Assembly: GCF_000024425.1 (NCBI RefSeq)
Contig: NC_013946.1
Location: forward strand, 372,001-436,000
DNA from: Meiothermus ruber DSM 1279
GTDB taxonomy: Bacteria; Deinococcota; Deinococci; Deinococcales; Thermaceae
DNA: 64,000 bases
Direction of reading: 5' to 3'
Each line of letters starts with the position of its first letter. Within the stretch, counting starts at the first letter, position 1. Position numbers and translations under genes: made by a program. The notes beneath the pieces were generated by a model. That model searched no databases. It had not been told where the DNA came from and worked only from the letters and a program-made list of their open reading frames with translations. Shown here piece after piece: positions 54,746-62,837 of the stretch.

Positions 54746-55621
54746 ATGAGCCAACCATACTCCATAGGGCCCTATAAAGGGGAGGTGCTGCTTAGCTTAA
54801 CCGGCTTATTCCATGTGATTCGACTGATTCCGCCTTATCCACCCCGTGCAGTTCTCGAGCAAATCCTGAAGGAGCGGGCAATGCCCACTTTGGTGCAGTG
54901 GGATAACCAGGTGGGCCTGGTAGGGCCGGAGCAAACTCTGTGGGTAGAAGCCGAGCAATCGTGGATGGAAGGCTTGATCCGGCAACTGGAGCCGCTAGAC
55001 CCCCTCAGCGCGCCCGAGATCGCCGAGCAGGCCCTGCTAGAGAAGCTGGTGGAGAATGCTGGAAGCCGTCTGTGGGCTTTCCTGGATGATGTGAACATGC
55101 TGTTGACTCATGGCGAAATGGCGCTAGAGACGGCCCAGGCATCCCGCCGTTATGACCGGGTAGCTACCCTAGCCCAGTGGCTCGAGCGCCTGCTCAAGGT
55201 GCAGCAGAGCGGGGAAGCCCTAGCCGAGCTTTGGGGGGCTTTCTCTGGGAAAAAGCGAAGCATGCCCGCAAAGCATCCTTCAAAAAAAGCGCCAGTGCCT
55301 GATAAGACCCGCAAGCGAACCAAAGGTGCGGCCTTGCCACAAAAGGAGTACCGTTTGCCCATTTTGCGTGCGCTGGCAGAACTGGGGGGACGTGGAAAAA
55401 CTGCGGAGGTGCTGGACAGGGTTTATCTGCAACTGAAACATCTTTTTACCGACGGGGACTTGGAAAGGGCCTACGATGATCCCAGACGGGACGAACCGAT
55501 ATGGCGAAACCGAGCACGCTGGGAAATAGCTGCTTTGAAGGAAGAGAAGCTGGTGCAGAGCGGTGGCTATGGGGTACTGATTCTCACAGATAAAGGAGCA
55601 GCCTACCTGCACGGGGCTTAG
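54746..55621 (+). CDS. Island protein B: shared N-module plus Mrr-N-like winged helix
   Basis: The 291-residue protein has the module described for protein A (about residues 1-110), a helical spacer, a basic linker (PAKHPSKKAPVPDKTRKRTK) and a C-terminal domain from YRLPILRALAELGGRGKTAEVLDRV to GYGVLILTDKGAAYL. That last domain matches the N-terminal winged helix of Mrr restriction proteins, which contacts DNA. No Mrr nuclease domain follows. GAGGGAG precedes the ATG. A DNA-binding adaptor for the methyltransferase or helicase is a reasonable but unproven role. Confidence 0.75.
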   Translation: MSQPYSIGPYKGEVLLSLTGLFHVIRLIPPYPPRAVLEQILKERAMPTLVQWDNQVGLVGPEQTLWVEAEQSWMEGLIRQLEPLDPLSAPEIAEQALLEKLVENAGSRLWAFLDDVNMLLTHGEMALETAQASRRYDRVATLAQWLERLLKVQQSGEALAELWGAFSGKKRSMPAKHPSKKAPVPDKTRKRTKGAALPQKEYRLPILRALAELGGRGKTAEVLDRVYLQLKHLFTDGDLERAYDDPRRDEPIWRNRARWEIAALKEEKLVQSGGYGVLILTDKGAAYLHGA

Positions 55622-55632
55622 ATATTGTCAGA

Positions 55633-55662
55633 TTGGCAAGGAGCCTCGTTTCATATTACACT
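55633..55662 (+). promoter_or_regulatory. Internal promoter of the Fic gene
   Basis: TTGGCA (55633-55638), an 18-bp spacer and TACACT (55657-55662) lie six bases before the ATG at 55669, which suggests leaderless transcription independent of the upstream genes. Confidence 0.55.
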
Positions 55663-55668
55663 GCGGTT

Positions 55669-56787
55669 ATGCCGATAAGTAAGGGCAATATGGCCGATTC
55701 GGGTTTTGGCCCATCTGACATAGTGGCCGAACGAAAAGCCCTGCTGGAGCGGCTGGGAGGGCTTCCAGCCACCCTGCTCTCGGTACGCAACGAGGAGTGG
55801 TTGTACATGCTGCAGGAGGACACCCACCACTCCCTGGCCATCGAGGGGCATTTTGCGACCGAGCAGCAGCTCAAGGCGGTGCTGCAAGGGCGCAGGAGCG
55901 GCCCCGAGATCGTCAACTACTTTCGCACCGCGCAAAGCCTCTACGACCTGGCCCTGCAATACCACCTCGAGGGCCAGACCCACCTCGACCTGGCGCTGAT
56001 CCGCCACATCCACAGCGAACTCTGGCGCGACCTCGCACCCGACCGGGGGCGCTTTGCCTTGAACGGCGAGGCCCGGGTCATCCAGGGAGCCCAGGTGCGC
56101 CCGCCGGTTTACGACGTGGAGGCCTACATGCGGGCGTTCGTGCGGGTGACGCTGGAGCTGCTGCGTCAGTACCCCATTCTGGAGGCTCTGGCCCGCTCCC
56201 ATACCCTTTTCGAGGCCATCCACCCGTTCAAAGATGGCAACGGACGGGCCGGGCGGATTCTGCTGAGCTACCTGGCAATCAATCAGGGTTACGTGCCCAT
56301 CGTGATCAAAGGACTGCACCCCGAAGAGCGCAATGCCTATTACCAGGCCCTCGAGGCCGCCGACCGGGGGTTTCACCAGGGCTTCCCCCCACCCAAACCA
56401 CCCCTGCTGCTGGAGCGGCTGGAAGAAGGGAACTTTGCGCCGCTGGTGGGGTTGCTGCTCGAGGGGATGCTGCCCCGCCTGGATCAGACCATTGCCCTGT
56501 CCCTGGCCGCCCGGGTGCCCCTGCTGGGCCTGGAGGAGGTGGCCCGGGCGCTGGGGGTACCCCGTGGGACGCTGTACCAGTGGCGTAAGCGAGGGCGTCT
56601 GATCGTACTCAAGCCACAGGGGCGGCGTGCAGGGCTGCTCAGCCACCCCTGGCTCTTCCTGGGAACCCAGGACACCCCGGCCCAAACACCCGCGAACTTC
56701 CCACCCATCCGCGAAAACCAAGCAGGCCAGACCATGAGCCTGTTTGAAGCCGTGTTGCAAAACCCTACCGATACTCGTTTGGAGTGA
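55669..56787 (+). CDS. Fic-family AMP-transferase with inhibitory motif and HTH
   Basis: The 372-residue protein has a complete Fic motif, HPFKDGNGRAGR near residue 185, with catalytic histidine and anion-binding loop. Near residue 55 is SLAIEG, the (S/T)xxxE(G/N) inhibitory helix placed on the same chain before the Fic core, as in self-inhibited class II proteins. The C-terminus has a helix-turn-helix (LEEVARALGVPRGTLYQWRKRGRL). Fic proteins AMPylate hydroxyl side chains of targets. Its GC content is clearly higher than that of the helicase gene after it, and its stop overlaps that gene's ribosome-binding site. Confidence 0.85.
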   Translation: MPISKGNMADSGFGPSDIVAERKALLERLGGLPATLLSVRNEEWLYMLQEDTHHSLAIEGHFATEQQLKAVLQGRRSGPEIVNYFRTAQSLYDLALQYHLEGQTHLDLALIRHIHSELWRDLAPDRGRFALNGEARVIQGAQVRPPVYDVEAYMRAFVRVTLELLRQYPILEALARSHTLFEAIHPFKDGNGRAGRILLSYLAINQGYVPIVIKGLHPEERNAYYQALEAADRGFHQGFPPPKPPLLLERLEEGNFAPLVGLLLEGMLPRLDQTIALSLAARVPLLGLEEVARALGVPRGTLYQWRKRGRLIVLKPQGRRAGLLSHPWLFLGTQDTPAQTPANFPPIRENQAGQTMSLFEAVLQNPTDTRLE

Positions 56788-56789
56788 GT

Positions 56790-59700
56790 ATGTCTGCCAA
56801 CCTGCAATTACCCGACTTCATCGATAATGACCACCTTAAGCTTTCCGAGGCTCTGAATTTTCTGTTGCGAAGCCAACCCCAAGCCGACATTGCCAGTGGT
56901 TACTTCAATCTTGGAGGCTATGCCTTGGTCAAAGATGCGCTGGCTGAGATTCCCCGGCTGCGGATTTTACTCTCCAAAGAAGGAGGAATTGCAGCCGGGG
57001 AATTGTATCCAGCGGGCTTCCAAAAGGATTTGGCCAGTGCGAAGTTTGCTACACGCAACCGTGAACTGGCTAAAGAACTGGTACAACTTTTATTGCGGCC
57101 AGAGATAGAGGTGCGACTCTACACCAAGGGCTTTTTTCATGGCAAGGCCTATATCTTCGGAGATGTTGCTATCATCGGCTCTTCCAACTTTACCCATGCC
57201 GGGCTTACCGCAAACACCGAACTCAACTCGGTGCACAAACAGGGTTATGCGGCCCAAGCCGCACGGGAGTGGTTTGAGCGTTTTTGGGAGCAGTCTCAGG
57301 ATTATAAGCTCGAGCTGGTTAGGCTCTTGGAAGAGTCCAAGCTCATCAGTAGCGGATACAGCCCCTATCTGATTTTCCTAAAGAGCCTGTACGAATACTT
57401 CAAGGACGAACTTACCGTTGACCTAGAGAAAGGCCGCAACATTGGTAAGTCCCTGGTAGACCTAGCCGATTTTCAGCAGAAGGCCTTCGAGCGGGCCCTA
57501 AAGATTTTGGAGAAGTACGATGGGGTCTTTATCGCCGATTCGGTGGGTTTGGGTAAGACTTGGATCGGTAAGAAACTCCTGGAACACTTCGGCTACTTTC
57601 AGCGTAAGAAGTGCTTGGTAATCGCACCAGCTCAACTTTCCCAGATGTGGGAAGATGAACTCCGCTCCATCCAGGTAGCTGCACACGTTGTAAGTATGGA
57701 GAGCATGGGACGCTCGAACTTTGATGCGTCCTCATACTTTGATGCTGAGGTAGTGCTGGTTGACGAATCTCACAACTTTCGTAATTCCAACCAGCGATAT
57801 GCTGCTCTCTCTCGCATAATGAATGCTGGGCGGCGAAAGAAAGCAATAATGCTCACGGCAACCCCCATTAACAACTCTGTCTTCGACCTTTACAACCAGA
57901 TCATGCTCTTTGCCCGTGGAGAGCGTTACTTTGCCCGTGCTGGCATTCCTTATTTGCGTGGCTATTTCATCCGTGCTTTGGAGGATGGTGATCTGCTGAA
58001 TTTGCTTGAAGAGGTGATGGTTCGGCGTACTCGCCAGTTTGTAAAGCAGGAGTTTCCCGAGGCCGTCATCAATGGTGAACCGGTGCGCTTCCCTAGGCGT
58101 GAATTGCATACCGAGCGGTACGACCTAGAAGCTATTTATCCCGATCTCTACAAGCAAGTAGCTGTACGCTTCGAAGAGCTTATCTTGGCGGCCTATAATC
58201 CAGAAGCTTTTCTCGAGAGACCCACTGATAAGGAGGAGCTTGAACGTCAGCGCAACGAGGCTCTAATTGGTCTGATCAAAAGTTTGCTACTCAAGCGCTT
58301 TGAGTCAAGTGTGGAAGCATTTCGTATTTCATTGCGTCGTCAGATTGCCTTTCATGAGCGCTTTATTGAGGAACTTATGCATGGGCACCTCCTCTCGAGC
58401 GCCGATTACCGTCGCCTTATAGCCCTGGAGAACGAGGAGGAGGTCTCTTCTTCAGTACAATCCCTTCCCACTGTAGATGCTTCGGCGTACCGAGTATTGG
58501 AGCTGGCTCAGGTAGCAGCGGCAGACCTTGAGCACCTACGCGAGATGCTGAGAATGGTGGAACCTGTGGCCGTGGAAAACGACCCTAAGATAGCCAAGCT
58601 GATCGAGTTGATTCGCGAGAGACCAGGTAAAAAAATAGTTGTGTTTTCCTACTTTCAGGATACCATCCGCTATCTTGAGCAGGCCTTCCGAGAAACCTAT
58701 GCAGAATCCTTGCAGGCTGTGCGATGGGCGGTGGTGGATGGTAGCGTTCGCACCAAAGACCGTACAGACATTCTTAGGCGATTTGCGCCGAAATCTCAGA
58801 AGACCCAGGTTGCTCCCGAGGATGAGCTGGACCTGCTCCTTGCCACTGACGTATTTTCTGAAGGCCAGAACCTGCAAGATGCTGATACACTGATCAACTT
58901 CGACCTGCACTGGAACCCTACACGTATGATTCAAAGAGCCGGGCGTATTGACCGACTCGGCTCTCCGTTCGAGGTAATCCATATCCATAACTTTTTTCCC
59001 GAAGATGGCCTCGAGGAGATGCTGGGCTTGCTTGAGCGGCTAATGGAGAAGATTGTACAGATCGATAAAAACGTGGGTCTGGATGCTAGTATCCTGGGTG
59101 AGGTGATCAATCCCAAGACCTTTAATGCCTTGCGCCGCATCGAGCAAGAGGATGCCCGAATTGCCGATGAATTAGAGGCTGAGGCCGAGATTTCTAGTGA
59201 ATTCATGCGGGCCTTGCTTTCTACGTATCTGCAAAAATCTGGAGCAGAACGGCTTGAGGCTATTCCCTATGGGGTCCACAGTGGTATGGCAGGGAGAGGA
59301 CGGCGAGGGATTTTTTTTCACTTCAAAGTAGGAGATGAGCATATTTGGCGGTTCTATGACGTGGATAAGAGGGAAATTCTTGACTCCAAGTATCGTATAT
59401 ATAACCTCATCCAGTGCGAAGAACAAACCCCAAGAGTAGATGCCGATTATAATGTTGACGACATTCTCGCTGAGGTAAGTCGACACCTGCTTGAGGATTT
59501 AAACATCCAAAATGCCGTTCAAGTGGATACGCTTCCCAAAGCCCAGCGTGAGGTTCTGACCGCTCTTAGGGGATTAGCCCGGCACCCACAGATAGATCGT
59601 CAAGAATTGATCGAACTGTTAAAGAATCTCAATCAGCCACTTTCACGAGTGCTGGTGCGTGAGCTCGAGTCTATTCATAAGGCGTATGAAGCCCAACCAA

Positions 59701-59840
59701 TGGAACTCGTGAAAGCCCTTAGAGCTTTTGTAGAGCATTATTACCTTACCCAAACGGATCAATCTGCGCAAGCAAATCGTCGTTTTAGTGAGGAAGATCT
59801 AGAACTGGTCGTTTATTTGACGCTAAGTGCAACGCAGTAA
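56790..59840 (+). CDS. PLD-nuclease-like and SNF2 helicase fusion protein
   Basis: The 1016-residue protein opens with a phospholipase D-type module carrying one HKD half-site, HGKAYIF near residue 117 followed by GSSNFTHAGL, then a complete superfamily 2 motor. Its motifs are Walker A GLGKTWIGKK near 252, DESH near 324, LTATPINN near 355, SYFQDT, TDVFSEGQNLQDADTLINFD and the arginine finger in QRAGRIDRLG near 714. A single HKD half-site would need a dimer to cut. It translocates on DNA by family. The ATG at 56790 follows GGAG by five bases. IS4 begins ten bases after its stop. Confidence 0.88.
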   Translation: MSANLQLPDFIDNDHLKLSEALNFLLRSQPQADIASGYFNLGGYALVKDALAEIPRLRILLSKEGGIAAGELYPAGFQKDLASAKFATRNRELAKELVQLLLRPEIEVRLYTKGFFHGKAYIFGDVAIIGSSNFTHAGLTANTELNSVHKQGYAAQAAREWFERFWEQSQDYKLELVRLLEESKLISSGYSPYLIFLKSLYEYFKDELTVDLEKGRNIGKSLVDLADFQQKAFERALKILEKYDGVFIADSVGLGKTWIGKKLLEHFGYFQRKKCLVIAPAQLSQMWEDELRSIQVAAHVVSMESMGRSNFDASSYFDAEVVLVDESHNFRNSNQRYAALSRIMNAGRRKKAIMLTATPINNSVFDLYNQIMLFARGERYFARAGIPYLRGYFIRALEDGDLLNLLEEVMVRRTRQFVKQEFPEAVINGEPVRFPRRELHTERYDLEAIYPDLYKQVAVRFEELILAAYNPEAFLERPTDKEELERQRNEALIGLIKSLLLKRFESSVEAFRISLRRQIAFHERFIEELMHGHLLSSADYRRLIALENEEEVSSSVQSLPTVDASAYRVLELAQVAAADLEHLREMLRMVEPVAVENDPKIAKLIELIRERPGKKIVVFSYFQDTIRYLEQAFRETYAESLQAVRWAVVDGSVRTKDRTDILRRFAPKSQKTQVAPEDELDLLLATDVFSEGQNLQDADTLINFDLHWNPTRMIQRAGRIDRLGSPFEVIHIHNFFPEDGLEEMLGLLERLMEKIVQIDKNVGLDASILGEVINPKTFNALRRIEQEDARIADELEAEAEISSEFMRALLSTYLQKSGAERLEAIPYGVHSGMAGRGRRGIFFHFKVGDEHIWRFYDVDKREILDSKYRIYNLIQCEEQTPRVDADYNVDDILAEVSRHLLEDLNIQNAVQVDTLPKAQREVLTALRGLARHPQIDRQELIELLKNLNQPLSRVLVRELESIHKAYEAQPMELVKALRAFVEHYYLTQTDQSAQANRRFSEEDLELVVYLTLSATQ

Positions 59841-59849
59841 GCTCAAACC

Positions 59850-60990
59850 CTAGGTACATGACAAAACTTGCAAGAAGCAGGTAGGAGAGGATAAGAATAG
59901 GGACTGCCCCACCAGAGGTAGTCCCATGCATCATCATAGCGAACTCATCGAAGTTCTACGACCCCATCTGAAGTGGCATCGCGCCAGACTGGATTTTCTG
60001 TCGGCCTTTGTGCTGGCTTTGATCCGAGTCCGGAGTGTCAACCTGGCCCAGATCGCCCTGGCCTTGAACCCCTGGGTGCACATAGCCTCCAACTACCGTC
60101 GCTGTCAAAGGTTCCTGGCCGAGTTCAGGTTGCAGCAGGAAGTCATCGGACGGCTGATCTTGAAGCTCTTGCCACAAGACCCGGCGCACAAGCTGGTTTT
60201 GAGCCTGGATCGTACCGAGTGGACCTTGGGTCAGGCCAGCATCAACCTGCTGTTCATTGGAGTGGCCCATCAGGGGGTAGCCTACCCCCTGGTGTGGTGC
60301 TTCCTGGGTAAGGCCGGTAGCAGTAATCTGCAGGAGCGACTGGGCTTGCTTCGACGGCTGCTCACGTTCTTACCCAAAGAGCGCATCCAGTCCCTGTGTG
60401 CGGATCGGGAGTTTGCCTGTACCGGTTTTCTGCGCTACCTGCGCTGGCAGCAACTGCCCTACACCCTGCGCATCAAAGCGGGGAACCGGGTAACCTACAA
60501 GGGCCGCAGCCGACCCGTCCAGCAGTTGTTCCGACATCTGGACTACGGGGCGTGGGAAGCCTTACCTAAACCGGTCAAACTGTGGGGGCAACCCACCTAC
60601 CTGATGGGCAGTCGTTTGCGAAAGGGGGAGTACCTGCTGCTGATTACTGAGGCGGAGCCGGAGCGGGCCCCTGCCCGCTATGCCCGGCGGTGGGAGATCG
60701 AGACCCTCTTCAAGGCTTGCAAATCGCAGGGCTTCGACTTCGAATCCACCCACCTGACTCGGGCTGAACGGATTGAGTCGCTGGTTGCATTGATGAGCAT
60801 CGCTCTAGTCTGGGCGCATAGGGTTGGTGAATGGCGTCTACAAACCCAGCCCATCCCCATCAAAAACCATGCGCGCAAGCTCTACTCCACCTTCCGCTAT
60901 GGGCTTGACTATCTACGTCAACTTCTCTTTGCCCCAGAAGCTAGGAAAGCAGAACTGTACGCTTGTGTGAGGCTTTTGTCGTGTACCTAG
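59850..60990 (+). mobile_element. IS4-family insertion sequence
   Basis: Terminal inverted repeats CTAGGTACATGACAAAA (59850-59866) and its mirror ending at 60990 agree at 16 of 17 positions. The element is about 1.14 kb with one transposase whose stop codon lies inside the right repeat. No target-site duplication is evident. It contains no CTCGAG site, unlike almost every other kilobase of the window. Confidence 0.85.
59926..60990 (+). CDS. IS4-family transposase
   Basis: The 354-residue DDE transposase has the first aspartate in LSLDRTEWTLG, the second in LCADREF, and the family's Y-(2)-R-(3)-E-(6)-K signature as YARRWEIETLFKACK in the C-terminal part. All three catalytic residues are present, so the enzyme may be active. 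The ATG at 59926 gives full family length. Codon use is nearer to the host than to the neighbouring island genes, consistent with a resident insertion sequence. Confidence 0.92.
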   Translation: MHHHSELIEVLRPHLKWHRARLDFLSAFVLALIRVRSVNLAQIALALNPWVHIASNYRRCQRFLAEFRLQQEVIGRLILKLLPQDPAHKLVLSLDRTEWTLGQASINLLFIGVAHQGVAYPLVWCFLGKAGSSNLQERLGLLRRLLTFLPKERIQSLCADREFACTGFLRYLRWQQLPYTLRIKAGNRVTYKGRSRPVQQLFRHLDYGAWEALPKPVKLWGQPTYLMGSRLRKGEYLLLITEAEPERAPARYARRWEIETLFKACKSQGFDFESTHLTRAERIESLVALMSIALVWAHRVGEWRLQTQPIPIKNHARKLYSTFRYGLDYLRQLLFAPEARKAELYACVRLLSCT

Positions 60991-61080
60991 ATCGAAATAG
61001 ACCGACCCTGTCCGGTTTGCCCGCTTGAGTTTCTTAGGCATAATCTGCCCCCAATGATTCCATAGAACTATTGAGCCTTA

Positions 61081-61101
61081 GTAACTCCCCGGTAACTCCC
61101 C
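61081..61101. repeat. Tandem 11-bp repeats, right arm
   Basis: GTAACTCCC followed by CGGTAACTCCC and C repeats the left-arm tandem in the same orientation, 69 bp inside the right attachment repeat. Confidence 0.65.
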
Positions 61102-61170
61102 AAATACAAAGAAAGCCGTTCAGGGCTGATTTGACGTGGGTCAATAATCTTGTCCTGAACGGCTTTTCTT

Positions 61171-61216
61171 TTGGTCGAGGCGAGAGGATTTGAACCTCCG
61201 ACCACACCCACCCCAA
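61171..61216. repeat. Right attachment repeat within tRNA-Pro
   Basis: This is the copy of the 46-bp repeat that completes the functional tRNA. By the usual scheme this 3' half came with the element and replaced the chromosomal one. Confidence 0.9.
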
Positions 61217-61248
61217 AGGTGTGCGCTACCAGGCTGCGCTACGCCTCG
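61172..61248 (-). tRNA. tRNA-Pro (GGG)
   Basis: A 77-nt cloverleaf on the minus strand: acceptor CGAGGCG paired with CGCCTCG, D-arm GCGC-AGCCTGGTA-GCGC, anticodon arm CACCT-TTGGGGT-GGGTG with anticodon GGG, T-arm GGAGGTTCAAATCCTCT and encoded CCA. C1 and the anticodon agree with bacterial tRNA-Pro. It is the integration site of the island and remains intact. Confidence 0.95.
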
Positions 61249-61325
61249 ATTGGTTGTACCTGAGTCAAAGCCTCAGGCGCATCCACAAGTTTAGCCACCA
61301 AAAGCCCAAACGTCAACACATCGGC

Positions 61326-61354
61326 TTGACCTCTGGCGAGGCCACCGCTATACT
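61326..61354 (+). promoter_or_regulatory. Promoter of tRNA-Ile(GAT)
   Basis: TTGACC (61326-61331), a 17-bp spacer and TATACT (61349-61354) lie 13 bp before the tRNA. Confidence 0.8.
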
Positions 61355-61367
61355 CATAACTCGCTGC

Positions 61368-61444
61368 GGGCGGTTAGCTCAGCTGGTTAGAGCACACGCC
61401 TGATAAGCGTGAGGTCCCGGGTTCGAGTCCCGGATCGCCCACCA
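61368..61444 (+). tRNA. tRNA-Ile (GAT)
   Basis: A 77-nt cloverleaf with anticodon loop CTGATAA and encoded CCA. It stands alone rather than within an rRNA operon, with its own promoter and a strong terminator. Confidence 0.96.
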
Positions 61445-61453
61445 GAGCCCTGA

Positions 61454-61490
61454 GGAAGCGGCCCCCCTAAGCCCATGGGGGGCCGCTTCC
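61454..61490. terminator. Bidirectional terminator between tRNA-Ile and the envC-like gene
   Basis: GGAAGCGGCCCCCC and GGGGGGCCGCTTCC form a 14-bp perfect stem with a 9-nt loop, followed by TTGT on the plus strand. Confidence 0.8.
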
Positions 61491-61508
61491 TTGTGCTGGG
61501 TAGACGGG

Positions 61509-62837
61509 CTAGTAGTAACGAGACGGATCTACGTAGTGGAAGCTGCCGTCGTTGTCGATTACAATCACCCGGAACCACATCTGGTTGCTGGGGATCAGCA
61601 CGCCCCCTCCGGTAAAGCCAATCACCTGGCCCTGGGCTACCCGCTGGCCTACCGAGACGCGGGGCTCGAGCACGTTGACATACTGGGTGGCCATCTGGTC
61701 GGAGTGGCGAATGGTGAGGGTGTAGCCCAGGTTGGCGATGAACAGGCTATCAATCACCACCCCGTCGGCGGCGGCTACGATGGGACTGGATGCCTGGCTC
61801 CCCTGGAGGGTTTGCCAGTCGTTGCCCTGGAACCCGTAGGGCTCGGCGACACGGCCACCGCGGACGGGAAATTGCAACGCCCCCACCACCTCACGCGGAA
61901 CCGAGGGAAGCACCAGCGCGGCCTCCCGTTCCCGCTGGGCTTGCAGCTCGCGGCGGCGGCGTTCCTCGGCCTCCCGGCGGCGGCGCTCCTCCTCGGCACG
62001 GCGGCGTTCTTCGGCGAGGCGGCGCAGTTCGGCGGCAATGCGGCCCTGCAATACCTGCAACTCGGCCCGTAGCTGGGCCTGGGCCTGCAGGGTTTCGCGC
62101 AGGATAATCTGCCGCCCGGCCTGCTGCCGTCGCAGGTTGGCCAGGGTGAGCTGCACCGTCTGTCGGTTCTGTGCCAGGGCAGTGATGCGCTGCTGCCGTT
62201 CGGCCCGGCGTTCGCTGAGGGTATTGACGAGCAGCTCGAGCCGCACCCGTTCTTCATCTAGCTGGCGTACGGTGGTTTTGATGCGCTCCATCAGGTCGGT
62301 TTGGTGCTGCCCCAACACCCCCACCCACCGGCTCCGCACCGATAAGTCGGTGAACGATTCGGCTCGCAAGAGGGGCAGATAGCGCCCGGCCCGCTCGCGG
62401 TGCAGGCTCTGCAATAAGGCCGAAAGCCGCTCGCGGAGTCCCTCGAGCTCTTTTTGCAGGCTGGCTATGCGGGTCTCGGCTTGCTGCTTCTGGCTTTCCA
62501 GCAGGGTGATCTGGCGGGTGAGCTCGGCCCGCTCGCGCTCGAGGCGGGTCATCTCGGCCTCTAGGCGGCGCAATTCCTGAATCTGCTGCTTGGTGGCTGC
62601 ATCGAGGTTGGCCAGGTCGCGGTTGAGCTGCTCGATGCGCTGCTGTTGTAACTGAAGGAGCCGCCGGTTTTGCTCGGCCTGCTGCTGGAGCTGGTTCAGG
62701 CTGCTCTGCCCGAGGGCCCAGGGTGGGAGAATCAGCAAAATGCCTGTAAGCCACAAGAGTGTGGCAATACCTCCAGCACCATAGCGGAAGCACAGGGCCG
62801 GCAGTCTGGTTGGGTAGGGCCTTTGGGCTTGCCTCAT
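61509..62837 (-). CDS. EnvC-like murein hydrolase activator, degenerate LytM domain
   Basis: The 442-residue protein has a membrane/signal segment (ATLLWLTGILLILPPWALG), long coiled coils (about residues 50-300, rich in Gln, Arg, Leu and Glu) and a C-terminal LytM/M23 domain. The zinc ligands of active M23 enzymes are replaced: the HxxxD region has none, YAHL is YVNVL and HLHF is QMWFR. It is therefore an activator, not an enzyme, like EnvC. It overlaps ftsX by four bases, which fits the FtsX-EnvC complex. Confidence 0.88.
   Translation of the reverse strand: MRQAQRPYPTRLPALCFRYGAGGIATLLWLTGILLILPPWALGQSSLNQLQQQAEQNRRLLQLQQQRIEQLNRDLANLDAATKQQIQELRRLEAEMTRLERERAELTRQITLLESQKQQAETRIASLQKELEGLRERLSALLQSLHRERAGRYLPLLRAESFTDLSVRSRWVGVLGQHQTDLMERIKTTVRQLDEERVRLELLVNTLSERRAERQQRITALAQNRQTVQLTLANLRRQQAGRQIILRETLQAQAQLRAELQVLQGRIAAELRRLAEERRRAEEERRRREAEERRRRELQAQREREAALVLPSVPREVVGALQFPVRGGRVAEPYGFQGNDWQTLQGSQASSPIVAAADGVVIDSLFIANLGYTLTIRHSDQMATQYVNVLEPRVSVGQRVAQGQVIGFTGGGVLIPSNQMWFRVIVIDNDGSFHYVDPSRYY

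Larger units (their letters stand above)
48573..61216. mobile_element. Genomic island integrated in tRNA-Pro(GGG), integrase absent
   Basis: About 12.6 kb lie between two 46-bp copies of the tRNA-Pro 3' end, the usual result of site-specific integration by a tyrosine recombinase. The contents are lower in GC than both flanks and consist of a small Cys/His protein and a restriction-like gene block, then an IS4-family element at the right end. Tandem 11-bp repeats sit just inside both ends. There is no recombinase, replication or transfer gene, so the element is either decayed or mobilised in trans. Confidence 0.85.

Noticed and set aside
49869-59840. Assignment of the island to BREX or DISARM
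   Set aside because: The methyltransferase resembles PglX in part and the helicase has a PLD module, but pglZ, brxC, drmA and drmB are absent.
48433-61072. 12-bp match CATAGAACTATT at 48433 and 61061
   Set aside because: The left copy is outside the island border and the match does not extend, so it is most likely chance.
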